Source of the DNA: an uncultured Muribaculaceae bacterium
Lineage (GTDB): Bacteria > Bacteroidota > Bacteroidia > Bacteroidales > Muribaculaceae
Assembly: GCA_947644475.1 (NCBI GenBank)
Contig: CANRZQ010000060.1
Span: forward strand, 1-11,850
Reading direction: 5' to 3'
DNA: 11,850 bases
In this document: in pieces, positions 1-7,861 of the stretch
Numbering within the stretch: position 1 is the stretch's first letter
Layout of the letters: each line of letters starts with the position of its first letter
Notes under the pieces: model-generated
Database searches by the model: none
Told to the model about the DNA's origin: nothing
The model's input: the letters and a program-made list of their open reading frames with translations, nothing else
Program-made: the position numbers and the translations under genes

Positions 1-3000
1 CCCCAGCGGCCACAACCACTCCGTCGTTCATGAAGATGTGAAGTTTGGCCCAGTATTCGCCCTGGTTCATCCACACGGGCGAGCCGGTCATCGGGCCAAC
101 GGCAATGCGTCCGGGTTCCTTGCTCACTTCGATGGGGGAGCCGTCGTACATGTTCCAGCCCTTGACGGGTTCGCCGGTCATCCAGTCGATGCTCTCGCCA
201 TAGGTGAAGAAGAACTGGAACGCAGGTTCCTCAACCATCTGGCCGAACCAGTCGTCGTAGTATTCAATCATCTGCGACTCGATGGCAATGTTGGTGATTG
301 TGAACGGGGCCGTGCCTTCGTTCTTCACCTCCACAAGCGCATAGTAAGGAATCTGGCCCTGGAATGTGGCGATAAGTTCGTCGTTCCAGTCCATGTCTTC
401 CGTCATGGCAGGGTTCTCAAGGGTGATGTCGGCCGGATATACGGGCTTGGCCTCGCCGACGATGTGAAGGGCAACAGGAATCTCAATCACCTCGCTGCCG
501 GGCACATTGGTGGAAAGGGTGATGGCCGATGTATATTCGCCGTCCATAAGGTCGGGGCTTACTGTGATGTCGGCAACGGCCGATGCTCCGGGAGCGACAG
601 CGGCCTCAACCACGGGATAGAATTCAACAGCATTTCCGAACGCTATGCCGCGCGAGGGAATAGAGATACCTTCCTTGGCATCCACCGACGAGATGCCGGC
701 CACGCCATATGAGGCAAAAATCAAGGAAAGGCTGTTATAGGGATTGTACTGGAACTTGAACGATCCATCAGCATTCATTATCAGCTGGAAGCATACGCCG
801 GCATTGAGCGAGTTGCCGAATTCGGTGAATGTTACCACTACTTGGCTGTCGGTCTTGGTGACATATGTTCCGGAGGTGGGGCTGTCGAAGTCCATGGAAT
901 GGAAGCCCCAGTAGGGAGCGATGAGATTGTCGTAGTACGAGCCCTGCGGGAATTCGGCGGGAGGCTCGGGCATGAGTTTCTGGTCGTCACGATAGGTAAA
1001 CGACACGAAACCGGAGTTGTAGACATACATCTTGCGGTACTTGTTGCCGTAGAATGTGAATTCAAACGGAAGGTCAACCTCGGTGAAGTCATGGTCGAGA
1101 TAGTACTCGCCGGATGTAAACACTACGTCTTCGTCCTTTGTATTGTCGATCCAGTCAAATGCCACCAGCGGGTTGTCTGCCGTCATTGCATAGTTGTAGG
1201 AAATCGACTTCACATCGGTGAACTCGGGAGTATATTTCAGGCCGTCGCCCACGCTTACGGTGTAGGCAAGCGGCTCGTTGCCGGTGTTGGTAATGGTGAG
1301 AGGTATCGCTTTGGCCTCGCCGGCATTGAGTGTCTCGTCGACTTCGGTATAACTCAATTGAGCCGCGGGGCAACCGATTACAGTGGCTTCGAGGCCCACT
1401 GTGGCGTTTCCGCCGTCGGACTCAACAGTTACCGTGCCGGAGAATACGCCTTCGGCCGATGTGTCGAGCGTGACAAAAAGGTCTTTCGACTGGCCGGCGG
1501 CCACTGTGAAGGGAGCCGCGTCGATGGTGAATTTCTCGCCGTCGACTGTCACTGCCGTCACCGACATCTGCGCGCGGCCGGCATTGGCCACATTCAGGGC
1601 CATGACAGCCTCGGAGGTGCGGAACACCTCGCCGAAGTCAACAGTTTGCGCAACAGAGAGCACCGGATGCAGGTCGCCTACAACATTGGCCTTGAATGTA
1701 ACGACGGATGCCGGATTTACAAGGTCGTTGGAGTTGACGATGAGATTGTTGACAATCTCGCCGGCATACATATCTTCGGTAGCGGCCACTGTGGCGGTGA
1801 TTGTCACTGCCTCGCCGGGAGCGACAAGGCCATCGGCCGGAGCAAGCGCAGTGACCATATTGGGCTGGGGTGCCACAAACTTCACGGCTGTGCCGCTGCC
1901 GAATTCCTGGCAGAGGGTGTTGCCGGCGTGGTACATGTCGGCCTCGGTAACGGTAAGCGGGTCGGAACCGAAATCGGAAATACCGCAGTAAAGGCCGCTT
2001 CCGCTCTGGAATACCGCCCACGGGTCGTAATTGTCGTAATAGATCTCGATATCACCGTTGGGCGATATAGCCATATGATAGGATATTGTTGTCTTATCCT
2101 TGTCGTAGACGGTGACGAGCACGTTCTCGAAATTCACGATGAACTTGCCGCTCTGCTTGGCATACTGAATCTTGGTCTGCGGGCCCACTTCGAGTTCATG
2201 GATACCGTAGCCCGAGATAAGCGCTGTTGTCTTCACAACTTCTTTGTCGGGAGCAAGAGGCGTATTCACGTAATCGGTGTATTTGTCGAACGCGATGCCG
2301 CCCAGGGTCGAGATATATACCTGCGAATAGGTCTTGCCGTAATACGGGAAGTCGAATCCGATGGCGACAGGGGCGGAATAGAGGTTGCTTTCGCTGAACT
2401 GGCGGGTGATGTCTACCGGCGAAATCAGCTGAACGCCTCCGTCATACTCAACAGCGTCGGAGCCGCGGAGATTGGTAAGGGCAGTGTAGCCGAAGCGGTG
2501 GACCGAACCGTTGCCCATACCCTCGATTTTCTCTTCGGAGAATTTCGGGAACACGTATTGCAACGGATATGTGCCTTCGTTCTTCACCTCAAATGTCACT
2601 TCCTTGGAGTCGCCGCCTACCTCGATGTCGCCAACCTCTACGGTTTCAGGGTCAAAGACAATCTTGGCGGGGTCGGTGGCCACACCTTGAACCATTATCG
2701 AGAACGTCTTGCCATTCTTGTCGGCAAATGTAATCTTGCCCGACTGGCTGCCCGATGCTTTCGGCGCAAAAGTGATGTCGATTTTTGCCGATGAGCGTGC
2801 GCCGATGCCGGATACATACGACGGCGGGGTGAAATTAACGTTCGAGCACTGCACATCATAAATGTTGCCCCAGTTGCCTGCAAACGCGCCATAGCCTTTG
2901 TTGAACACTTCCACCGTTACAGTCTTCTGCTGGCCCACGATGAGAGAGCCGAAGTCGATAATGTCTTTCACGGTGATGTCGGGCTGCTGGCCGCTTACAT

Positions 3001-5785
3001 TCAGGGTCACGGCAATAGTATCGTCATTCTTGGCGGTCTCGTTGGTCTCAAAGCCGATATTGAAACGGTAGGTACCGTTGCAAAGAGCCACGGTAGAGGT
3101 GCTTACCTCTACATCCTGTGTTGAATGAGGATCGATTGTGCCGCCGGCCGGCGTGAGTGTGAGCACCTGCGACCAGTCGGGATTCATGCTCTTCACTACA
3201 AGGGCATATGTGGCCTTTTCTGCGAAATAGGCATATTTCGAGCCTTTGAGCACTTCCGAGAGCAGCGTCCATGTCCGGCCGTTGTCGTTAGACATATAGG
3301 CCTGGGTGGCTGCCGCTGCCTCCGACGATGCCTGCGCCACCCCGAGGGGATAAAGCGTGGACGAGGCCGGGAAATGAAGCACTACAAAGAAACTCTCGCC
3401 GGGAGCGAAATAGAACTGCTCCTCGAGCTGGGTGTCGAGATAATAAGAGAAGTAGGAAGGAGTGAATTCCGTGAGTTTATTGGCATCGTTGAGCACTGTG
3501 CCGCGGTAGATTGCCACCGTGGGAGAGTGTGAGCCGCTGCCCTGCACATTAATATGCGTCAAGTTGAAGCCTTCGGGATATTGAGAGGCGTCGACAGTAA
3601 ACATCTGGGCCATCGAGTTGGGGAGCGACGCGTCCATCTCGCCGATAAATGCCTCGATGCTGTTAAAGTAACTGAACTGCTTAGGATAGTCGGCCTGCTC
3701 GTAGTCGGCGGCCACAAACGACGAGGCACGCGAGGCCGGAGCCTTCTGCAATCCCACATTGCCCTTGTAGGGCGCGTCCATTCTCACCAGCGACAGGGCC
3801 GAGATTGAGGCCGACTTTGTCTGTGTGGTGAAATTCCACTTCAATCTGCCGTCGGCGTCGTTGGCAATGGTAAACTGCCCGGGGGCTGTCGCGCCGTTGG
3901 AGATGCTCAAAGCAAGCGTCGTCTTGTCCACGCTCATGTTCGGGCCGGCATTGGTCGACGCGCTCACCACCTCGGAGAGGGCCGATGCGTTGGCCCAGCG
4001 GTCGACGGCTTTAAGCGCAATATAATATGTGGTGAGCGGCTGCAAGCCGGTGAGTTCATACTCGAAGGCGTCGCCGGAGGTGTTGAACTTGGTGTCGATC
4101 ACCTTCTGCTGCGTCTTGTCGAGGGAGGCCTCGGTGAAGGGTGATGTGGAGTAATATAATATGTGGTTGTTCACATTGTGGTCGCCCGATTCGGGGATTA
4201 TCCACTGCAACGTGATGCTTTCCTGCGAGGGAAGGGCCGTGATTGCCCCTACCGGCTGCGGAGCCGAGCCTGTGCCCATCTGCAACGCCTTGTAAGCGTC
4301 GACATAGCCGGAGCCGTAAAGGCCGGCAGCATCAGGATTGACGGCATAGAAGTCGTTGACCGATGTCTCGAGCTGTGTTTTCAGAGCGTCGGCGGTGAGT
4401 GTCGGCGAGCCGTGCTTCGACAGCACAAGGGCCGCGATGCCCGAAACGTGAGGACACGCCATCGATGTTCCCTCCATAAATCCATACTGGTCGTTGGGAA
4501 GCGTGGAGAGCACACCCTGATTTTGCGAATAGTCGAGCAGGCCGCCGGGAGCGATTACATCTACCCATTCTCCATAATTGGAATAGGATGCCGGTTGCAG
4601 GCTGCAAGTCATTGCGCCCACGGCAAGCACCTCGTCCATGCAGGCGGGGTAAAATTTGCCGGTTGCGCCGGAGTTGCCGGCTGCAAAGATACAAAGGCCT
4701 CCGGCAAGTTTCGACGAGCGGGCCTCGGCCGTGAAATAGCGTATGGCGTCGAGCACGTCTTCCTCATACTCGTTTTCGGCTTCCCAGCCCCACGAGCACT
4801 GCGCTATCGACGCGCCGTGCTCCTTGGCATAGATAAGGGCCTCGGCAAAGTCGCCCTGCGAGGGCACGCCGGCGCGGGAGTCGAACACCTGGCACGAAAT
4901 CATGCGTATGCCCGAATCTGCCGAGCCGTCGCCGCCGGCAACGCCGGACACGCCTTTGCCGTTATTGTTCACGGCGGCTACGGTGCCGGCCACGTGCGTG
5001 CCATGGTCGTGCGGATAAATCACGCCCGAGCGCGTGCAGAAATTGTAGCCGTAGATGTTGTCGACATATCCGTCGCCGTCATCGTCCTGGCCGGGCACGC
5101 CGTTGAGTTCGGCCTCATTCACATAGAGGTTGGCTTTGAGGTCCTCATGGTTCACGTCGATACCGCCGTCGATGATCGCTACAATCACATCGGGCGAGCC
5201 TGTCGTGATTTTCCAGGCCTCGAAAAGGTTGATGTCGGCGCCCTCTACGTTGTCGACCATCGAGCCCGTGTTGTTGTAGTGCCATTGCTCGCGCAGGCGC
5301 GGGTCGTTGAACGGCATCGTCGACGAGGCCCGCGAGGCCATGGCCTCGGGGCTTACGATGGTGTACTTGGCATCGCCGTCGAAAAGTTTCAAAGGTTTTT
5401 TCACTGTGGCTTTCTGCACGCCGGCGGCGCCGGAAAGCAATTTGCGGGCATTGTACGGCGACACACTCTCGTCGAATGTAATCTCGTACCAGCAGTCGAG
5501 TCCGTAACGGGCGCGGTCGGCGGCAAATTTCTCATTTGCCGGAAACGCCGGACGTATCGACACGGCCTTGATCGTGTTAAGCGCCCCGTTGAATTGCGAG
5601 TAACGTCCAATCTTATGGTTGTTCCTCACCTTAATGGGCTCATCGCCGAGATTGCGAGCCATCTCAGGCTGCAATTTCACGCGCACTACGCCCTTGCGGG
5701 GTTCCACGGTCTGGGCCGACGCAAAAACAGACGTACCCATCGCTGCAACCAGCAGCAACAGCACGCGGAATAGTGTTTTTTGCAT
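1..5785 (-). CDS. Large secreted S8 subtilisin-like serine protease, C-terminus off the window
   Basis: Open from the ATG at 5785 to the left edge: 1928 complete codons and no stop, so partial. Residues 1-24 form a signal peptide (short basic start, leucine-rich core, Ala-Ser-Ala before Gln25). Residues 25-155 look like an inhibitory propeptide. The catalytic domain (about 165-505) has the full triad: D206 in AIIDGGID, H261 in HGTHVAG and S441 in GTSMACPH, with oxyanion N371 in AAGNSG. An acidic DDDGDG loop (234-239) probably binds calcium. A fibronectin-III-like domain (about 508-612) follows, then a beta-rich region (615-930) and a chain of Ig-like domains resembling the ASH/choice-of-anchor type (from 935, 1040, 1374, 1472 and 1783), including a duplicated unit. 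Inferred role: extracellular or surface proteolysis. A type IX secretion signal would lie in the missing C-terminus, so anchoring is unknown. Target unknown. The gene diverges from the sugar cluster and need not be functionally linked to it. Confidence 0.95.
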   Translation of the reverse strand, partial: MQKTLFRVLLLLVAAMGTSVFASAQTVEPRKGVVRVKLQPEMARNLGDEPIKVRNNHKIGRYSQFNGALNTIKAVSIRPAFPANEKFAADRARYGLDCWYEITFDESVSPYNARKLLSGAAGVQKATVKKPLKLFDGDAKYTIVSPEAMASRASSTMPFNDPRLREQWHYNNTGSMVDNVEGADINLFEAWKITTGSPDVIVAIIDGGIDVNHEDLKANLYVNEAELNGVPGQDDDGDGYVDNIYGYNFCTRSGVIYPHDHGTHVAGTVAAVNNNGKGVSGVAGGDGSADSGIRMISCQVFDSRAGVPSQGDFAEALIYAKEHGASIAQCSWGWEAENEYEEDVLDAIRYFTAEARSSKLAGGLCIFAAGNSGATGKFYPACMDEVLAVGAMTCSLQPASYSNYGEWVDVIAPGGLLDYSQNQGVLSTLPNDQYGFMEGTSMACPHVSGIAALVLSKHGSPTLTADALKTQLETSVNDFYAVNPDAAGLYGSGYVDAYKALQMGTGSAPQPVGAITALPSQESITLQWIIPESGDHNVNNHILYYSTSPFTEASLDKTQQKVIDTKFNTSGDAFEYELTGLQPLTTYYIALKAVDRWANASALSEVVSASTNAGPNMSVDKTTLALSISNGATAPGQFTIANDADGRLKWNFTTQTKSASISALSLVRMDAPYKGNVGLQKAPASRASSFVAADYEQADYPKQFSYFNSIEAFIGEMDASLPNSMAQMFTVDASQYPEGFNLTHINVQGSGSHSPTVAIYRGTVLNDANKLTEFTPSYFSYYLDTQLEEQFYFAPGESFFVVLHFPASSTLYPLGVAQASSEAAAATQAYMSNDNGRTWTLLSEVLKGSKYAYFAEKATYALVVKSMNPDWSQVLTLTPAGGTIDPHSTQDVEVSTSTVALCNGTYRFNIGFETNETAKNDDTIAVTLNVSGQQPDITVKDIIDFGSLIVGQQKTVTVEVFNKGYGAFAGNWGNIYDVQCSNVNFTPPSYVSGIGARSSAKIDITFAPKASGSQSGKITFADKNGKTFSIMVQGVATDPAKIVFDPETVEVGDIEVGGDSKEVTFEVKNEGTYPLQYVFPKFSEEKIEGMGNGSVHRFGYTALTNLRGSDAVEYDGGVQLISPVDITRQFSESNLYSAPVAIGFDFPYYGKTYSQVYISTLGGIAFDKYTDYVNTPLAPDKEVVKTTALISGYGIHELEVGPQTKIQYAKQSGKFIVNFENVLVTVYDKDKTTISYHMAISPNGDIEIYYDNYDPWAVFQSGSGLYCGISDFGSDPLTVTEADMYHAGNTLCQEFGSGTAVKFVAPQPNMVTALAPADGLVAPGEAVTITATVAATEDMYAGEIVNNLIVNSNDLVNPASVVTFKANVVGDLHPVLSVAQTVDFGEVFRTSEAVMALNVANAGRAQMSVTAVTVDGEKFTIDAAPFTVAAGQSKDLFVTLDTSAEGVFSGTVTVESDGGNATVGLEATVIGCPAAQLSYTEVDETLNAGEAKAIPLTITNTGNEPLAYTVSVGDGLKYTPEFTDVKSISYNYAMTADNPLVAFDWIDNTKDEDVVFTSGEYYLDHDFTEVDLPFEFTFYGNKYRKMYVYNSGFVSFTYRDDQKLMPEPPAEFPQGSYYDNLIAPYWGFHSMDFDSPTSGTYVTKTDSQVVVTFTEFGNSLNAGVCFQLIMNADGSFKFQYNPYNSLSLIFASYGVAGISSVDAKEGISIPSRGIAFGNAVEFYPVVEAAVAPGASAVADITVSPDLMDGEYTSAITLSTNVPGSEVIEIPVALHIVGEAKPVYPADITLENPAMTEDMDWNDELIATFQGQIPYYALVEVKNEGTAPFTITNIAIESQMIEYYDDWFGQMVEEPAFQFFFTYGESIDWMTGEPVKGWNMYDGSPIEVSKEPGRIAVGPMTGSPVWMNQGEYWAKLHIFMNDGVVVAAG

Positions 5786-5869
5786 TGACTTGTGGTTTTT
5801 AATTGGTTTATATTATGTGTATTTTGGTATGTCCCTGTATTTCGGATTAGGATTTTATGATATTGCCGA

Positions 5870-5877
5870 CAAATATA
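5870..5877 (-). promoter_or_regulatory. Candidate -7 box of the protease promoter
   Basis: Read on the minus strand this is TATATTTG, an exact match to the Bacteroides -7 consensus TAnnTTTG. It lies 84 bases before the protease ATG, giving a leader of roughly 75-80 bases. The only upstream TTTG (minus strand, 5892-5889) is 11 bases away, closer than the usual spacing of about 19-21, so the -33 element is weak or absent. The match is short and the region A+T-rich, so chance is possible. Confidence 0.45.
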
Positions 5878-6013
5878 CGCATTTTTATCAAATTATTTTA
5901 TATGTTTTAATGTTTTCATACATTTTTATTTAAATATTTGCATTTTTCGCCCCTTATATTTCATTTTTTTAATCATTTCACCATGGTTGGTTTCCGTCCA
6001 TTTTGGTTTGTTT

Positions 6014-6030
6014 ACTGCACGCATAGCAGT
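6014..6030. repeat. Inverted repeat ACTGC-N7-GCAGT, possible operator
   Basis: Two perfect 5-base arms separated by 7 bases sit directly upstream of the tandem repeats and about 50 bases before the kinase -7 box. The size and position fit a dimeric regulator site, but the arms are short and no regulator gene is in the window. Confidence 0.3.
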
Positions 6031-6091
6031 TTTCAAACCTTTTTTGAACTATTTTAAACCTCTTTTGACGCTTTCAAACATAATTTTGCCA
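6031..6091 (+). repeat. Three imperfect 20-21 bp tandem repeats at the kinase promoter
   Basis: Units begin at 6031, 6052 and 6072. Units 1 and 2 share TTTYAAACCT followed by TTTTGA and agree at 15 of their first 20 positions. Unit 3 keeps TTTCAAAC and, shifted by one base, TTTTG; that TTTTG is part of the candidate -7 box. Spacing of 20-21 bp is about two helical turns, so all copies face the same side of the DNA. The CAAA and TTTG/TTGA cores also form local inverted pairs (6032-6048 with a 5-base spacer; 6064-6078 with a 5-base spacer). This could be an array of regulator sites, or low-complexity A+T drift. Confidence 0.5.
6081..6088 (+). promoter_or_regulatory. Candidate -7 box of the kinase operon promoter
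   Basis: TAATTTTG is an exact match to the Bacteroides TAnnTTTG -7 element, 54 bases before the kinase ATG. That implies a leader of roughly 45-50 bases. A TTTG at 6064-6067 lies 13 bases upstream, shorter than the usual spacing, so no good -33 element is visible. A weak core promoter with repeated sites running into it is consistent with regulated expression, though this is inference. Confidence 0.5.
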
Positions 6092-6142
6092 CCAAATTAA
6101 TAGTCTTTCGACAAGTCTTGATTATCACATTTCTCTTATATC

Positions 6143-7138
6143 ATGGAATCTTTTCTCGGAATTGACTTAGGCGGCACTAAATTGCTAATCGGCGAAGTTG
6201 ACCGCAAAGGCAATATACTTAACTTCAAAAAATATTTCCACGGATTCTTCAACCAGCGCGATGCCGTGGGCATCATTAATAATTGCCTCGAAGATTACAT
6301 CGAGACCGAAGGATGGTACGCCGGACACCGCCCCGTGGCCATGGGTGTAGGTGTTGTGGGGCGCGTCGACTCCGACAACGGCATCTGGCTCCAGATCGAC
6401 CCCACACGCACCATCGAGATTGACCTCGCCAAGACCCTGTCCGGAAAATTCGATATGCCCTGCACTGTCGACAACGACGTAAAGAGCGCCACACACGCCG
6501 AAATGACATGGGGGTTCGGACAATTCTCCGACAATTTCATATATATTAATGTGGGCACCGGCATCGCTGTCGGCTCTGTCGTAAACGGCACGATGATTCG
6601 CGGCTCGCATTTCAACGCCGGCGAGGCCGGACACCTCAAAGTGGGTGTAAACGTGGGCGTGCAGTGCGGATGCGGTCGCACCGACTGCGTCGAGGCCATC
6701 GCCTCCGGACTCGGTTTCGACAAATGCGCGCGCCTGCTCGCCCCTCAGTTCTCCACCAACCTCCATATCCCCGACAAAGACGCACGCGTGTCTGTGGCCG
6801 AGGTCTACAATCTCGCCCTGCGCGGCGACAAACTTTGCACCGCCCTGGTCGACAACGCCGCCGAGGCCATCGCCAACCTCATCATGAACATGGTGCGCGT
6901 CTTCGACCCCGACACCGTGGTGCTCGGCGGAGGCGTCGTCTCCGACGGCTTCCTGCTCGGCCACATCCGCAAATACCTCCACCCCACCACCATGCGTTTC
7001 GTCACCAACGGCGTGGTCCTCACAAAACTCAACCCCGATTTCATAGGACTGCTCGGCGCCGCCTCCGTGGCCATGGCAAAACACGACTGCTCCATCAACC
7101 TAAACGAGGAAAAAGAAAATGATTACGTCAACGCCTGA
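6143..7138 (+). CDS. ROK-family sugar kinase (N-acetylglucosamine or glucose kinase type)
   Basis: A 331-residue cytoplasmic protein of normal ROK length. It opens directly with the ATP phosphate motif GIDLGGTK (residues 6-13, D8) and has no N-terminal helix-turn-helix, so it is a kinase rather than a NagC/XylR-type repressor. The catalytic Asp is D112 in VDNDVK, the second phosphate loop is VGTGIA (137-142), and the ROK sugar/zinc region is complete: E161-A-G-H164 followed by C175, C177 and C182 in CGCGRTDCVE. A glycine-rich adenosine segment, VVLGGGVV, lies near residue 260. Expected reaction: ATP-dependent 6-phosphorylation of a hexose. N-acetylglucosamine is favoured by the NagB-like and GH18 neighbours, but glucose or mannose cannot be excluded from motifs. 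It is the first gene of the cluster and its end overlaps the next start by 20 bases. Confidence 0.93.
   Translation: MESFLGIDLGGTKLLIGEVDRKGNILNFKKYFHGFFNQRDAVGIINNCLEDYIETEGWYAGHRPVAMGVGVVGRVDSDNGIWLQIDPTRTIEIDLAKTLSGKFDMPCTVDNDVKSATHAEMTWGFGQFSDNFIYINVGTGIAVGSVVNGTMIRGSHFNAGEAGHLKVGVNVGVQCGCGRTDCVEAIASGLGFDKCARLLAPQFSTNLHIPDKDARVSVAEVYNLALRGDKLCTALVDNAAEAIANLIMNMVRVFDPDTVVLGGGVVSDGFLLGHIRKYLHPTTMRFVTNGVVLTKLNPDFIGLLGAASVAMAKHDCSINLNEEKENDYVNA
7106..7110 (+). promoter_or_regulatory. Shine-Dalgarno-like GAGGA before the nagB-like start
   Basis: GAGGA lies 8 bases before the ATG at 7119 and inside the 3' end of the kinase gene. Bacteroidota genes often lack such sites and the other starts in this cluster show none this clear. 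It supports 7119 as the start and suggests separate ribosome recruitment despite the overlap. Confidence 0.5.
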
Positions 7139-7850
7139 TACCCAATCCTTCGACGCCATAGCAGCCGACCGCATCGTAAGGCAAATCATCAACAAGCCCG
7201 ACTCCGTAATCGGCCTCTCCACCGGACGCACCACCGGCGCTATGCACCGCATACTCGCATCACGCATCGTCGACGAGGACATCGACGTGTCGCGCGTAAC
7301 ATTCTTCGGCCTCGACGAGGTAACCGGAGTCGACCCGTCGTTCCCCGGCGCCTGCGTGGCAATGCTTAAAAATGAACTCATTGATAAAATAGGTTATAAA
7401 GATTGTGATTTTCTGATGCTCCCTACTTCTTCAGACGATTTCGGCCGTTCTTGCCGCGAATTCGCCGACGCTCTGAAGAACAGGGGCGGCATCGACCTTC
7501 TCGTCCTCGGACTCGGCGAGAACGGCCACCTCGGTTTCAACCAGCCCGGCTCGCCATTCGGATGCACCGCACGCGTCACCGACATGGACCCCGCGCTCTA
7601 CTCTCGCCTCTGCGCCGAATCCGGACGCACCGGCCTGCGCGGAGCCACCCTCGGCATCAAGGACATAATGCACGCGCGACACATCCTCCTCGTGGCCAAA
7701 GGCGCAAACAAGACCCAAATCGCCGCCCGCATGCTCCTCGGCCCCGTGACGGAAGATGTGCCCGCATCGGTGCTCCAGCTGCACCCCTACGTCGAGTTCC
7801 TGCTCGACCCCCTCGCAGCCGCCGGCATCCCCGATTTTTCCACCTTATAA
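7119..7850 (+). CDS. nagB: NagB-like glucosamine-6-phosphate deaminase with altered active-site residues
   Basis: 243 residues, near the length of short bacterial NagB proteins. Family reaction: glucosamine-6-phosphate plus water to fructose-6-phosphate plus ammonia, in the cytoplasm. Seen motifs: phosphate loop GLSTGRTTG (32-40), the LDE segment with D66 matching E. coli D72, GLGENGHLGFNQPGS (131-145) with H137 matching H143, and a C-terminal LQLHP (219-223). The start must precede the phosphate loop; ATG 7119, behind a GAGGA site, is the only reasonable choice. Oddities: N135 stands where E. coli has D141 (Asn is tolerated in many NagB proteins), and Q142 stands where the catalytic E148 of FNEP is expected. 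The protein may be a divergent deaminase, a related sugar-phosphate isomerase, or act on another amino sugar. A local A+T-rich codon patch spans residues about 82-105. It lies 11 bases before the permease gene. Confidence 0.82.
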   Translation: MITSTPDTQSFDAIAADRIVRQIINKPDSVIGLSTGRTTGAMHRILASRIVDEDIDVSRVTFFGLDEVTGVDPSFPGACVAMLKNELIDKIGYKDCDFLMLPTSSDDFGRSCREFADALKNRGGIDLLVLGLGENGHLGFNQPGSPFGCTARVTDMDPALYSRLCAESGRTGLRGATLGIKDIMHARHILLVAKGANKTQIAARMLLGPVTEDVPASVLQLHPYVEFLLDPLAAAGIPDFSTL

Positions 7851-7861
7851 CCAAGCACACG

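Larger units (their letters stand above)
5786..6142. other. A+T-rich divergent intergenic control region
   Basis: This 357-base stretch separates the start codons of the protease and the kinase and has no credible gene. It is strikingly A+T-rich with long T runs, unlike the G+C-rich genes on either side. It holds a minus-strand -7 box near 5870, a plus-strand -7 box near 6081, a three-copy repeat at 6031-6091, an ACTGC/GCAGT inverted repeat at 6014-6030, and a small CAAG-T-CTTG palindrome at 6112-6120 inside the likely leader of the kinase transcript. No hairpin-plus-U-run terminator is seen, as expected between divergent genes. Confidence 0.8.

Noticed and set aside
842..2794. 650-codon plus-strand open frame antisense to the protease
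   Set aside because: It mirrors a continuous minus-strand protein with recognisable domains; its translation has no domain logic. Long antisense frames are expected from G/C-ending codon bias.
5066..5086. Acidic DDDGDG stretch as a dockerin or thrombospondin-type repeat
   Set aside because: It occurs once and inside the catalytic domain between the Asp and His triad motifs, so it is better read as a calcium-binding loop of the protease.
4163..5773. 536-codon plus-strand open frame
   Set aside because: It lies opposite the protease signal peptide, propeptide and complete catalytic triad, which are clearly the real coding sense.
5619..5933. 104-codon plus-strand frame spanning the protease start and the spacer
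   Set aside because: It is antisense to the protease signal peptide, and its hydrophobic tail comes only from A+T-rich intergenic DNA; no family resemblance.
6185..7084. 299-codon minus-strand open frame opposite the kinase
   Set aside because: The plus strand carries every ROK motif in order; the antisense product is a His/Val/Gly-rich artefact of the same codon bias.
7451..7861. N-terminal extension of the permease by 137 codons
   Set aside because: This part overlaps the nagB-like gene in another frame and reads as Arg/Pro/His-rich sequence, whereas Met at 7862 begins a normal permease N-terminus right after the nagB stop.
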